64,000 nucleotides of DNA from Paraspadella gotoi (Eukaryota; Chaetognatha). Below are positions 1 to 11,681 of this stretch, piece after piece (the stretch's first letter is position 1; each line of letters starts with the position of its first letter). The DNA lies in contig CM119269.1 in the NCBI GenBank assembly GCA_051294375.1, positions 20,631,665-20,695,664 on the forward strand, in the 5' to 3' direction. The notes beneath the pieces are model-generated. The model saw only the letters and a list, made by a program, of their open reading frames with translations. It ran no database searches and was not told the origin of the DNA. The translations under genes were made by a program, and so were the position numbers.

Positions 1-937
1 ACCTGTTCCCCAACACCACATACATGGGAGACGGATGTTGCTCCATCACGTTTAGAGGTGAGCAGAGGGATCCAGATAATTAAGTCAGTCTGAGGACTTG
101 GGGACTGAGCTCTTTTCCAAGCCAAGCTGAATAGAATTGTGAAAAGATAAATCCTTGATATTCCTGGAAGAAACTTTTTTGAGTTGAATGGATAATGAAT
201 ATTCTGCGCAGACCTCGCTGTAAAAGGTTTCATAATGCGAGAAAGCGTCGTTACGATGCTGGATGTTTCAAATGACTATTCTTCTATTATTTATGATCTC
301 GACATTACAATTTTCTTTTCAGACAACAGCGTCCAAAAAATGTGCCTTTTGTGCCGGTTATGTCGCGAAGACGTCTTGAACGCCTTTATGAACACCGTCG
401 TCGCAGCCAGATGCCTAGGACAACCCTCTGAAAAATCAAGTAGGAATATTCACATTCAGTATTATCTGTTTCGTTATCCGAGACCGTCTGTGCTTTCGGT
501 AGCGCTCCAAGTACTCTATCAAGCCACTCTAGACATCAGTCACTTTACGATCGTTTAAAACGGCTAATACCGCATTGTTTAATGTTTAGGATAACACTTG
601 GCCGAAATGTTGTGTACCCTGACGGTCTGAGACGCTTTATGTGCATATGCTTCATACCGTGTTTCATATGTTTTATATATTTTGAATGTGGAAATGCGAT
701 CACATGACTAGGAAGTCAATGCTTTGTAACTCTTGTCATAATAAATCAACATAATGAATAATTTGCTAAAAGGTAAGGTGTCATTCAATGTGACAAGTGA
801 TTATGTTTATTGTTTCAACACATAAAAATACAGTCACGACATCAAAAAGTTTATGCAGTATATAGTTCGAGTAATTCTTGGTTATTTCAGTAAATTCTTT
901 ACAAATAAGTGATTAACCAATAATAATAATAATAATA

Positions 938-999
<62 letters not shown>

Positions 1000-2496
1000 T
1001 ATAACAATAATAATAACCATAAGATTAGGAGTCTACGTCGTTCTTAGAAATCGAGGAAGACTTTTCCAATGGAGATTTTCGTTAAAATCTGACTACCAAA
1101 TAATGTCAACGCCCCTGAGAAAAATTCAGGTAAAAAATAGATGTAAAAACACTCGATTCCGATCCTGTTACATCTGAACTCTGAAGGGCTCGCATTTTTT
1201 TTCTCTTGACAAATAACCATCATTTTGACATCAAACCATCCAATTCAAATGGACTGGTACGCTTGGGAAAATATTTTTGACGCAATTTTTATATATAAAA
1301 TAAAGGGATTTCTCAACTTCAATACAATGTCAACGCATTTAAGGCATGTTGTCATTTTACAATAAACTTTGAATTCAGGAATCCGATAGCCATATATCTG
1401 AAGGGCTCTTAAAATTTTTCTTTACATTTTATTTGGTTATTTTAATATGATACGATCATGGTAAAGTGAATTAGTCCATTTTGGTGAAATTTTTATTTAA
1501 AGTAAAAGTAAAAGAGGAGCTAACGATCGGAATTCTAAGAGTTTTCAACCAGGAGTCAGATTCGGGAAAAATCTTCTATGGCGAAAATCTTCCACAGAAG
1601 GGGTGGATTTTCCGAATATTTTAGTTAATATTTTCTATATTTATGGTCGGATTTTTTTGAAACTTAACAATAGCAATATTGCCATCATTCTACATTGGCC
1701 GGTAAAAGAATATATTAAAAAAACCTCTGACTTTTTTCGTCAGAGCTTAGTCCTAATAAGATGCTTATTGTGCATATGTTTCATTCATCTCGTGATCATC
1801 TGCAATGCATCTCCTAAAGAGAGAGTCACTGCGGCTCAACTCATTCAGTTTTGCTTCTTTTTTATTGAAGGCAATGAATCGGAGCCGGAACCCCAACCGG
1901 AACCCCAACCGAGGGGAGAAGAATCGACGAACAACTGCTTCTCGGAAAGATTCTGCCGACAACGTGGAAGAGTCTCGGTCAGCATCGAATACAAAGGGAC
2001 GAGGCTTTTGTGGCAGGGACTCAGGACGACTGGGTGCTGCTTTATGGAGGCAGACAACGGTGGGTGTTGGGAAGGGTGCTAAGCGAGGTGGTGTTTGTGA
2101 GTTGAGTTGGGGTGCTGCTTCACATACTGTCATATGAATTTTTTTTTTTTTTTGAATTTGAACGATTCATCGCGACTTCTCATTAAATCCCTTTGCTTTT
2201 TTTTTTCTAATTCTTTTATTATGTCTTGAATTCGTCGATCATTAACGATAAAAAGACATTAAATATTAATTTAAATTTTAACTAAGAGGGATTCCTCTCC
2301 AGGACAAAACGCAAGCATTTGCTTGGACGGTTGCCAGTGCGACGTCGGCTTCTTGAGGAGCAAAGGGCTCGACTTGATCAATACCAAATGGGAAGGAGAA
2401 GCCTGCCGCGCCATGGAGCATCGTGGAACCTTCGGCATCGTGGCGTTTTTGGCTTCGACGGCTTTGATGATGGCGACGGCGTTCGTCGGGATTTGA
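1..2496 (+). CDS. Cysteine-rich modular surface protein, 5' partial (exons 1-57, 1871-2059, 2303-2496)
   Basis: Three exons join in phase 1. The first ends in G|GTGAGC and encodes a segment with GDGCCSITFR. The second follows a pyrimidine-rich acceptor (ttttttattgaag) and the third follows cctctccag. The predicted product has an acidic Pro/Glu/Gln stretch (EPEPQPEPQP), a module with NNCFSERFC and TTGCCFMEADNG, then CLDGCQCDVGF, and ends in a hydrophobic segment (FGIVAFLASTALMM) five residues before the stop. The end of exon 1 (GCCSITFRGN) resembles the end of exon 2 (GCCFMEADNG), so each exon may carry one repeat of a small disulfide module. The C-terminus could be a membrane anchor or a GPI-attachment signal. 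The N-terminus and signal peptide lie outside the window. I do not recognise the family. Exons 2 and 3 are well supported; joining 1-57 to them rests on phase and module similarity. Confidence 0.55.
58..1870. other. Intron or intergenic DNA of the first gene
   Basis: Mostly AT-rich and non-coding. It holds an AAT-triplet microsatellite at about 920-1016, an AATAAA at 740-745, a 107-codon ORF (235-558) without recognisable similarity, and a dispersed motif gtcactgcggctcaac at 1825-1840 that recurs near 34.48 and 59.03 kb. Confidence 0.5.
920..1016. repeat. (AAT)n microsatellite
   Basis: About 30 nearly perfect AAT triplets with a few substitutions. Confidence 0.95.
1871..2059 (+). CDS. Exon of cysteine-rich surface protein (acidic linker plus CC module)
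   Basis: Open in one frame, entering and leaving in phase 1. The donor is AACG|GTGGGT. It encodes the repeated EPQP linker and a module with four cysteines and an adjacent pair near the end (TTGCCF). Confidence 0.55.
2303..2496 (+). CDS. Terminal exon: CxxxCxC module and hydrophobic C-terminus
   Basis: The acceptor cctctccag is followed by QNASICLDGCQCDVGF, a charged stretch, and a ~20-residue hydrophobic C-terminus ending at TGA 2494-2496. One N-glycosylation sequon (NAS) is visible. A poly(A) signal lies 131 bases downstream. Confidence 0.65.
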
Positions 2497-2626
2497 AGCA
2501 GTTGATAGTGGGGAGGTGGGGAGGTGGGGTGAAAGAAGTGATGGAAAGATATTGTTAACTGGTAAATAAGTTGTAACTTAGTTCAGAAGTCAACGTTTGT
2601 CATTTGATGTTTAAAATTTGTGGAAT

Positions 2627-2632
2627 AATAAA
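2627..2632 (+). promoter_or_regulatory. Polyadenylation signal AATAAA
   Basis: Canonical hexamer 131 bases after the stop of the cysteine-rich surface protein gene. Confidence 0.5.
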
Positions 2633-3209
2633 CGTGACATTTTTTTTTTTTAATTTCGCGACTTTTTCGTAGAAAAGGGCCATACTAAAGCTATTCGACT
2701 TTTTTTGCGAATTACTCTTCCCCAAAATGGCTCCACAGCGGAACATCAGTGGTCGCGTCCCCCCCATCGGGCGTCCAAATGATTTTTAACGATACAGTTG
2801 ATCAGTTTTCATCCAAACTTTTTTCCCTACTTTTTCCTTTCCTTACATTTTTTCCTCTCCTGTTATTCCTTCCTTGACCTACCATGACGCGATGCCCCTC
2901 CAACTTACCTCACTGGATTGTACTCGATCGAAAAATCTTCGATATTTACTCACACAAACAATATATCAAAACAAAATAGTTAAACGCTCATATTTTTCTT
3001 GTTCGCAAACTTTTTTTTCTTTTAAATAAAACCTCAACTCGGACCGAGAAATCTTCTCCTGGGCCTTGAGATTTTCTTCTTAGTAATTAGTATTGACCTC
3101 GCGTTACGTCTCACGCTAAGTCTTGTCACGTCAAGTCACTTTATGTTTCAGTTGAAAGGCGAGATTTCAAAGGTCGAACGAGAAAAATCGTGATAACAAT
3201 CTGCAAACA

Positions 3210-3210
<1 letters not shown>

Positions 3211-3276
<66 letters not shown>
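3211..3276. repeat. (TC)n microsatellite
   Basis: Uninterrupted TC dinucleotides over about 66 bases. Confidence 0.97.
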
Positions 3277-3278
<2 letters not shown>

Positions 3279-3362
3279 GATTATTGTACAATTACTAAAT
3301 TATAATTTTTACAGACTGCCCCGTAACTTACTACAGTTACTATTTAAATAAACGTTACATGA

Positions 3363-3671
3363 CAACTTGGCCTAATTTTTGACTGCTTTGATGAGGACGA
3401 AGTCGCCGACAACGACGACGACGACAACGACGACGAAGGCGTCAAAAAAATAGACTCGGACAAATATGAGACGTCACGCCCGAGGATGCGTCGCCTGCGA
3501 GGAGAGATAATGAAGCCGATAGAAGGAGGAAAGAATATTGAAGAGAATAAAATGGAGGAGAGAAGAGGTGAAGGATTAGGAAATCTTATAAGGGGAGAAG
3601 ATCTATGTCTAGGATGTGGAAAGAGTTTTGTTTTTGTTCAACCTGTCATTTTAAACATTACGAAACAATGA
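3363..3671 (+). CDS. Acidic open reading frame of doubtful status
   Basis: The frame is open from an upstream TGA to a TGA at about 3669. It begins with an Asp/Glu/Asn-rich stretch (DEDEVADNDDDDNDDE) built on ACG-type triplets and continues into a Lys/Arg/Glu-rich stretch that includes CLGCGKSF. The first Met is at 3486. No splice context or family was recognised. It could be an exon fragment or chance coding over low-complexity DNA. Confidence 0.15.
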   Translation, partial: QLGLIFDCFDEDEVADNDDDDNDDEGVKKIDSDKYETSRPRMRRLRGEIMKPIEGGKNIEENKMEERRGEGLGNLIRGEDLCLGCGKSFVFVQPVILNITKQ

Positions 3672-3721
3672 GAAAAAATCTTAAAAGCAATAGGGATCGA
3701 GCCGCTATTCGATGGTAACTC

Positions 3722-3930
3722 AAATATTTGATGCGATTGTATAACAAATATTGATGCGATGATAACCAATAATTGATGCGATTGATAACAAAATAACTGA
3801 TGTGATGATAATCAAATGATTGATGCGATGATAGTCATTCAATTGATGTGATGATAATCATTCATGGATATGATGATAATCATTTCATTGATGCGATGAT
3901 AGTCATTCATTGACGCGTGAATCATTCATC
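3722..3930. repeat. Degenerate minisatellite, ~27-bp unit
   Basis: About eight imperfect copies of a unit containing tTGATGCGATGATAatcatt, with variable spacers. Copies near 3790-3900 are most alike. Confidence 0.85.
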
Positions 3931-3965
3931 GTAAATAAAACAAACAAATGCGTGTATGAATGAAA

Positions 3966-4024
<59 letters not shown>

Positions 4025-4094
4025 CAGAGTGAGAGAGGCTGGTCAGTTTTCACTCTCGTTTTATATGAAGAATAATCAAAATTTTTTGAAAAAA

Positions 4095-4964
4095 AATTCA
4101 CGAAAATCTCGGATGTAAATTTGGGATTTTGTATTGAGAAAAAGCGCGGAATAAAATGGCGGAAAATAGAAAGAAAAAAAAGAGAGAGAGAGAGAGAGAA
4201 GAGAGAGAGATGGAGAGAGATGAAGAGAGAGAGAGAAGAAAGATAGGAGAGAAGCTGGACCGCCCTGCAGAGCTGAACTCGTTTTTCGACGTATCTGAGT
4301 AGGGACGAACTCTTTTCCTTTCTAATATTTTTTTTACTTATCAAAAAAAATTTTAGGTCCTCATCTTAAAAAGTTTTAATCTTTGAATGAAATTTTAGAT
4401 TGTTCTTTTTTTTTAAGAAGAAACCAGACCGAAGGTCAAAATTTCAATATTTGAATATTTAACTAATTTTATAAATATTTATCCCAACTCAAATAATTAT
4501 TATTTTAAAAAAGAATAAAAATGTAAATATATACACTAAAAAATTTTACAATTTTAAATTGTAAAAATTTGTTAGAAATAACAAAAAAAGTAATGTTTAA
4601 TTTGACAAATATCTCTCTTCTCAACTCTATTGTTAGATATAATTTGCCAATAGTGGGCCGACCGTCCAAAGTTACAGTAATAAACAAAAAACAAAAAAAA
4701 AATTTTTGGTAGAAAGTTATATATGCAATTAAATTAATCGCGCAATTGCCGCGACATATAGCAGCTATATGTACAGCAGCAGAGCTGATGTACATGTGAC
4801 ATTGCCTGCATTTTTTTTTCTAAAATGAATCCATGAAAATCTCGGATGTAATTTTGGATTTTGTATAGAGAAAAAAAAATAAATGGCGATAATAAAAGTT
4901 TTTTAGAAGGAAAAAAAATAATAAGAATTTTTCAAAAAAACGAACGATCGTACATTGGAGAGAG

Positions 4965-5009
<45 letters not shown>

Positions 5010-5237
5010 AGAGCTGAACAGAGCCGGAACTCGTTTACTCGTTTACTCGTCGCCTGGTGAAAAAAAAAGTGACTAAAAATTTTTTTTTTGCTAAAAAAAA
5101 AAAGAGAGAGAGTGAGAGATAGAGAGAGCCGGAACTCGTTTAATGACGGAGGTGAAAAAAAGGTGACTAAAAATTATTTTTGTACAAAAAAAAGAGATAG
5201 AAAGAGAGAAAGAGAGAGAGAGAGACAAGATAGAGAG

Positions 5238-5287
<50 letters not shown>

Positions 5288-5339
5288 AGACCGGAACTCG
5301 TTTACTCGTTTACAAGTGAATAAATTTTTTTTTTGTAAA

Positions 5340-5373
<34 letters not shown>

Positions 5374-5374
5374 C

Positions 5375-5460
<86 letters not shown>

Positions 5461-5831
5461 AAGTTTTTCCCGCCAACGATACGCATATTAGGTCACTCTT
5501 GTTTATATCGGCGTGATCTCGGTCAAGTTGATTTTTTTTATACACGTAACGTTTCGTTGCCATCAAAACGGTTATTAGGTCATGTTCCTCGCATTGTTTA
5601 TCGTTGCCCCGCAATCGGCCACGAAATCCAGGTCAAGTAAGTTATTCTTGCACATTTTTCCTCAAAAAAATCCACGAAAATCTCAGATGTAAATTTGGGA
5701 TTTTGTATTGAGAAAGAAGCGCGCGAATAAATGGCGATAATAAAAGTTTTTTAGAAGGAAAAGAAATCATAAGAATTTTTCAAAAAACGGTGGTAAAACA
5801 AAGTGAATAATTTTTTTTATTGTAAAAAAAA

Positions 5832-5881
<50 letters not shown>

Positions 5882-6060
5882 AAGGGAGAACGGGGAGAGA
5901 GAGAGGAGAGCCTGAACTCGTTTTTTTAAACGATTTCAGAAAAGGCCGCGCCTGATCAAATATATATGTTTTTTTAGAAAGAAAAAAAAAATCAGAATTT
6001 TTCAAAAAAACGAACGATCACGCAAGAGATCGCACAACAAAGAGAGACAGAACTCGTTTT
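4095..6060. repeat. Complex repeated block of GA tracts and shared spacers
   Basis: One spacer, aaatctcggatgtaaatttg followed by an AT-rich tail, occurs near 4105, 4838 and 5678. A second, ggaactcgttta, occurs near 4273, 5030, 5130, 5290, 5915 and 6050. The sequence ttagaaggaaaa...caagaatttttcaaaaaa follows the first spacer in the later copies. Each unit carries (GA)n runs. This reads as a locally duplicated non-coding segment of roughly 0.8 kb with internal shuffling. The Arg/Glu and Ser/Leu ORFs over it are translations of the GA runs. Confidence 0.8.
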
Positions 6061-7221
6061 TAAAACGATTCAGAAAGGTCAGCGCTAAAAAAAAATATAT
6101 ATAATTAAAAAATAAATAAAAGAAAGGCAAAAAATGTTACAATGGTTACAATTGGAAACTTTTCCAATTTTTTCCAATCGCAGCTTGTAAAAAGATTTTA
6201 TTTTTATTTGTATTAAAATTAAGATATAGCTTCTCATTAAAAAAATCCTTTGAGTTCCCATTTTTATTAGAAATTTAAAAAAAAATTTTTTGATATTTCA
6301 TCTTCAATATTATATACTGCAATAGTAAATTAGCTTAAAGCATTTCTATATACTAATTTGGATATTATAATGTACGTATACTATATCTCATTTGCATATT
6401 GCAGTAAATCTAATCAAATGGAAATTCAAACAAAAAATACTTAAATCCAAATGTAATAAGAAATATCAAAAGCTATTTCAAGTTGAGAAGCCATATCTAA
6501 TTTTTTAACTTACTATGATCGCACACTTTGTGTAAAACTTTATAATAATTCATAATAATTTTTATTTAAAAAAAAAACGGTAAGTCCCAGCCAAAACTAT
6601 AAAAGCGCAGTAGTTTTTTATACAAAAAATAGCGTGACGCCGACGACGACGACGACTTACGTCACAAAGAATCAAACCTAAAACATTATAGAAATGACCT
6701 TGCCCCGGCTTCGCCGGTCAAGGCTCGATAAAAACACAGAACCTGAAAAACAAAAAATCACGAAACAAAGAAGAAAAGATAGAAGGAATCGTCACCAGGG
6801 AGTTTCCCGCGAGGGAAGGAGTCGCCCCAAGAGAAAAAGATACTAGAGTGAAGAACGATATATTCGCGATGAAACGACGGTTAAGCCATGAATCTTAACA
6901 AACGAAAAATGAGACGGGTACTTCAACAGCCGTGATGCTCATGTGGGGCATTTCACCTGTTAAGGGATTCGGACCCAGAGTGGCGCCGCGTTGGAAAAGC
7001 GTGACGGTAAGGAGGGACAAAATTATCAGACGGTGTTTTTAAATTAAACAAATTATGCTCTTTTTTTTATGAAAACAAACGAGGACATTTGCGACTGTTT
7101 AGCCACAATATACGGGTTCCCTTTACTCATTCTACTTTAAACTCTTTCTTGTCCGCTCTCGAAATATAAGTGGGAACGAGATTTAACCCTGAACAGGTTC
7201 GTTGGTTGTCTCAGGATGAGG

Positions 7222-9323
7222 TACAGTATCGGTTTTGAAGAACCTGGAAAAGTCCAGGGAGGCTGTAACTTTTTTGTAAATGCTGGAAATCAGCTGAAAA
7301 TCGAATACGGGTTAGACTTGAGGGTGGTTTATTCCCCATAAGAGTTTGAGCCACTTTAAAAAAAAATAGTGAATGGGCATTTTTTTGGACAAAAAATTAA
7401 TTTGCATACTGTAAAAAAAATATGGTAGTAAATACTCTTATATTATGGTGATATAACCGGGAGGGGTTGCCTAAACCAGTGGTAAAACAAAATGATCAAA
7501 TACAGCTTTGTTAAAACTCATTTGCATACAGTAGCAATATATTTTTTTATAATATTGTATTTTCAGTCTTATGATAATTTTAAAAAAATTTCTTTCGAAT
7601 AATAGCTAACTGAAACACCAATAACATACAATGAATAAAATAGAATATTTGTTATTCTTTAATCCAAAATTAATTTTCAACAAAACATCAAAATATGCAT
7701 TTTTTTGAACAAATGTTTTTTTTAAAATAGTAATTAGGCCAACCAACTGTCCTCGGTTCACTGATTACAAATATATAATTTTTTTTTAAATACGACTACT
7801 ATATTATGAAATATAACCCTTCAAAACCTTAAAAAATACAGAAAAACACCCTTAATTCAAACTTTAATGAAAACCGTTCCAATGATATTACATCTCTCAT
7901 ACTTTACTACATATCAAGGAGAACCATCAGGTTTATTGTGTGGAAAGTTATAGATACACTTTTGATAAGGAATGACTGCACAGGAAGGCGAAAAAATAGA
8001 TGGATGAACTATATCAGCTTGAATTGAATAATATACTCTTGCTGAATAAGGCGGAACAAAGTAAAAACTAAGAGTTCTGTAATATAAATAACGTAGAGCA
8101 TCCCTGTGGATGACGAGAATTAAAAAAAAAAATTAAAATTTTATATATAATAAATAATATAGAAGCATTTAAAGTTATCGTATTACTATAAATCATGAAA
8201 TTTTTTTTTTCAAAATCAGAATTTTTAAAGCGGATTTGGGTAGAGATTGAAAATAATAAAAAATATTATTACAAGATTTTCAAATTTTATTGTTTTATTG
8301 CTTAAATTTAAACAAAACTAATAAAATTGTGGTACGAGCGAATGAATGATGATGATTTTAAAAAAGTTTTTCCATTATTTGACCCACTTATCATCAAAAT
8401 ATTGAAAAAACGCATTATATTTGTGTAGAAAACTTTTTAATGAGCTATCTGAATCGGTTCTTAAAAAATAAAAATTTTACTTTGTTCGCCTTATTAAGCA
8501 AGAGTACATTATTCAATTACAAGCTGATATAGTTCATCTATTTTTGCCGCCTTCCTGTGCAGTGTGCAGTCATTCCTTATCGAAGTTATCTATAACTTTC
8601 ACACAATAAACCTGATGGTTCTCCTTGATATGTATTAAGTATGAGAGATGTAATATCAATGGAACGGTTTTTATTAAAGTTTGAATTTAAGGGTGTTTTT
8701 CTGTATTTTTTAAGGTTTTGAAGGGTTATATTTCATAATATAGTAGTCGTATTTAAAAAAAAATTATATATTTGTAATCAGTGCACCGAGGACAGTTGGT
8801 TGGCATAATTACTATTTTTAAAAAAACATTTGTTCAAAACAATGCATATTTTGATATTTTGTTGAAAATTAATTTTGGATTAAAGAATAACAAATATTCT
8901 ATTTTATTCATTGTATGTTATTGGTGTATCAGTTAGCTATTATTTAGAATAAAATTTTTTTAAAATTATGCATAAGATTAAAAATACAATATTATAAAAA
9001 AATATATTGCTACTGTATGCAAATGAGTTTTAACAAAGCTGTATTTGATCATTTTGTTTTACCACTGGTTTAGGCAACCCCTCCCGGTTATATCACCATA
9101 ATATAAGAGTATTTACTACCATATTTTTTTTACAGTATGCAAATTAATTTTTTGTCCAAAAAAATGCCCATTCACTATTTTTTTTTTAAAGTGGCTCAAA
9201 CTCTTATGGGGAATAAACCACCCTCAGGTCTAACCCGTATTCGATTTTCAGCTGATTTCCAGCATTTACAAAAAAGTTACAGCCTCCCTGGACTTTTCCA
9301 GGTTCTTCAAAACCGATACTGTA
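7222..9323. mobile_element. Long inverted-repeat (foldback) element with TA flanks, Tc1/mariner-like ends
   Basis: The left arm (7222-8066) is nearly the exact reverse complement of the right arm (8479-9323). Paired positions sum to 16545 from one end to the other. The 412-base centre is AT-rich and does not pair. The element starts CAGTATCGGTTTTGAAG just inside a TA, and the mirror end is flanked by TA, as expected for the TA target duplication and CAGT termini of Tc1/mariner-type elements. No transposase frame is present, so it would be non-autonomous. Transcribed, it would form an ~845-bp hairpin. Confidence 0.85.
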
Positions 9324-10002
9324 TGAATTAATGAAATAACGAAAAAATGAGTGAGAGAGAGGGGGAGAGAGAGAGAGAGAGAGAGAGAGAATGATTGTAG
9401 CATTCTCCACTTGCCGTTCCCTCACTGGGCGAATCGAATCGAGCAATAACAACTTGTGTTACTATAACGATGACAACGCTTCCAACAACGATAATGACGC
9501 TAGCGCCATTACTCGACCCTTCCACCTTTCGAGGAAATCCCTGGTGAGGAAATGATCCTTCCCACCTTTTCGTCCCCTGGCGGCCGAAAATAGACATTAT
9601 CGCGACAACGATGACGACAGTTGCGACGACGATGTTGACGGAAAAAAAAAGCCAACACGAACTTATTGGTGAATCCCTTTGAAATAAGGAAAAAAATCGC
9701 TTGTTAAGCTGACTGATATTTAAATGTCATTAAAATTTCTTAATTAGTATTAATTCATTGACGAAACTCAAAGGTAATTTTTTTTTTCTTGAGAGCAAAA
9801 AAAAGAAGTCGTGAAGTCGTTAATAAGGGTTCCTCGTTCCATCTCCGTCGAAAATGCGAAAATGCGATGAGGAAGTGAGATTTCGGCCAATTGAGAGTAT
9901 TTTTAGAAAGATTAAGAGGGGAGAGAAAGAGAGAGAAAAAGCCTGAATGAGGAGAGAAGAAAATGAGAGGAAGGGAAAGAGGGAGGGAGGGAGGGAGGGA
10001 GA

Positions 10003-10044
<42 letters not shown>

Positions 10045-10992
10045 ATTTGATTTCTTTATTTATTGTCACTCTTTTTTTTTTCTTCCTTTAATTGGATTAA
10101 GGATAAAGATTAGGAATTAGGGTTTAGGACTAGATTATAAGTTTGGTTTAAATTAGGGTTAAAGTCTAAAAATTAAGATATTAGGAGCAGAAATGCGGCG
10201 CTTTTGGAAAAGAGAGCCGGAACTTAATCAAGGTATTTTGTTACTTGACTTAGCAGAGGCAATTGTGGGGACCGCATTCCTTCTCATATGATGTGTCGGT
10301 TGTAAAATATTTTAATTAAGGATCTGCCACAATCTAGTTCATTAACCCCTTTTGTTCTCTGATATTACGTTTAAGATATAGGGCAAAAACAGTTGGAAGC
10401 ATTGAAACAGTGCTTCATTCAAAATTTGAGTTTAACAAAAGAATTAAACATTGGGCAAAAGCTAGCTTTTTTTCACTAGGTATTTCTATTATTTGTTGGT
10501 TTTTACTTATTTTTTATCTTTTTTAATTTTTTTTATATACGTTTCAAATTAAAGCTTATGCTTTGTAGATAATGATAGACATATAGATATTTAAATTGTA
10601 AGCATATTCACTAAACTACTTAAAAATTTTTCTAAAAAAATTTAAAAAACTTTAATGAGCATTTAAAAAAAACCTGCCTTTATCAAATTTTACTGACCTA
10701 CCACATTAAGTGTCTCATGGGTATACTTTAAGAATTTATAGGTTTCAGAGATGGCACTTTTTTGTTTCTTTCACATCCTCTCTGCCCTACCGTGGATAAA
10801 TAAATAAATATATTTTTAAAATCAGGTTCAAAGCTTTCGCCTTAAAAAGGATTAAATTTATTTAGCCTTTTAATTTTGCGCAGCCTGCCTTTCGAAAAAA
10901 CCGGGTCTCGAGGAGTCTGTTTCCAAGATAAGGTAGAATAATAATTGGGTAAATCTGATATCAAATACATTGAAGTCAAATCTGATTGGAAG
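9324..10992. other. Intergenic, no gene seen
   Basis: Contains GA microsatellites (9359-9390 and about 9985-10040), a short ttaggg-like degenerate stretch near 10100-10170, and a copy of a dispersed element at 10543-10794. The start of the next gene follows directly. Confidence 0.5.
10543..10794. mobile_element. Partial copy of a dispersed MITE-like element
   Basis: Matches the element at 63488-63943. Shared segments include attaaagcttatgctttgtag, gacctaccacattaag.gtctcatgggtata, and the terminal gccctaccgtg. Only one end is clearly preserved here. Confidence 0.65.
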
Positions 10993-11050
10993 ATGACAAC
11001 AATGAAGTCGATTTTCGTCTTTATCCTTTTCTGTTTAGCTTCGATTACAG
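10993..11050 (+). CDS. Exon 1: signal peptide
   Basis: Starts at ATG 10993, encodes a hydrophobic leader and ends ACAG|GTAACC in phase 1. A second in-frame Met three codons later could also serve as the start. Confidence 0.75.
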
Positions 11051-11539
11051 GTAACCTACGATATAACAATTTTTTTTTATTGTTTGAAAAGTTTTTAATT
11101 TTGTCAGCTTATTCTCTTATACTCTTATAGCCTCTTTGCTCTTACGCTAAAAATACCAGTGATTTCAGAAATTATTTAAATAATTTTTTAGCCTGTTGAA
11201 AAAAAAACATAAATATGGCGAAAATGAAGTTTAAAAATTTAAGTCAAATTATAATGTTGGAACATATAACAAGACAGAAATACAAGTTTATCTTTAACGT
11301 CGCATATATTCGCAACAAATTGACTCAAAAAAACAAAAACAATCGATTCTTTCACTTTTTTACATTTTTTTTTTCTTATATAATATTTTTACTTACGTAA
11401 CTTCTTATATACTATTTTTACTGACATAACAAGTGTTTTAAAGTTAATGTTTCAAGTTAGCAATTCGTGTTGGAATCAGCAGTTTTTTTTTTTCTAATAT
11501 TCTTTAAGGTAGTCCAGGGAGTTATGGTATAAAAAGTCA

Positions 11540-11599
<60 letters not shown>

Positions 11600-11642
11600 C
11601 ATTTGAACATTTGAACATTGATCTGAGTGGGGCTTTAGGCAC

Positions 11643-11681
<39 letters not shown>

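Larger units (their letters stand above)
2640..7221. other. Intergenic, repeat-rich, no convincing gene
   Basis: Holds a TC microsatellite, an acidic ORF of doubtful status, a ~27-bp minisatellite and the GA-rich repeated block described separately. The part from 6.1 to 7.2 kb is AT-rich, apart from short GC-rich patches near 6700 and 6960-7010, and shows nothing I can name. Confidence 0.5.

Noticed and set aside
235-558. 107-codon ORF MRESVVTMLDVSN...
   Set aside because: An acceptor-like ttttcttttcag and a matching phase exist at 323, but the sequence shows no domain and a better partner for exon 1 is at 1871.
5088-5614. Arg/Glu and Ser/Leu repeat ORFs over GA tracts here and at many other places (for example 11457-11819, 29579-29984, 50311-50722, 53454-53783)
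   Set aside because: (GA)n and (TC)n have no stop codons, so such ORFs carry no evidence of coding.
10088-10170. Telomere-like ttaggg/ttagga sequence
   Set aside because: Only a few scattered matches, with no regular tandem array.
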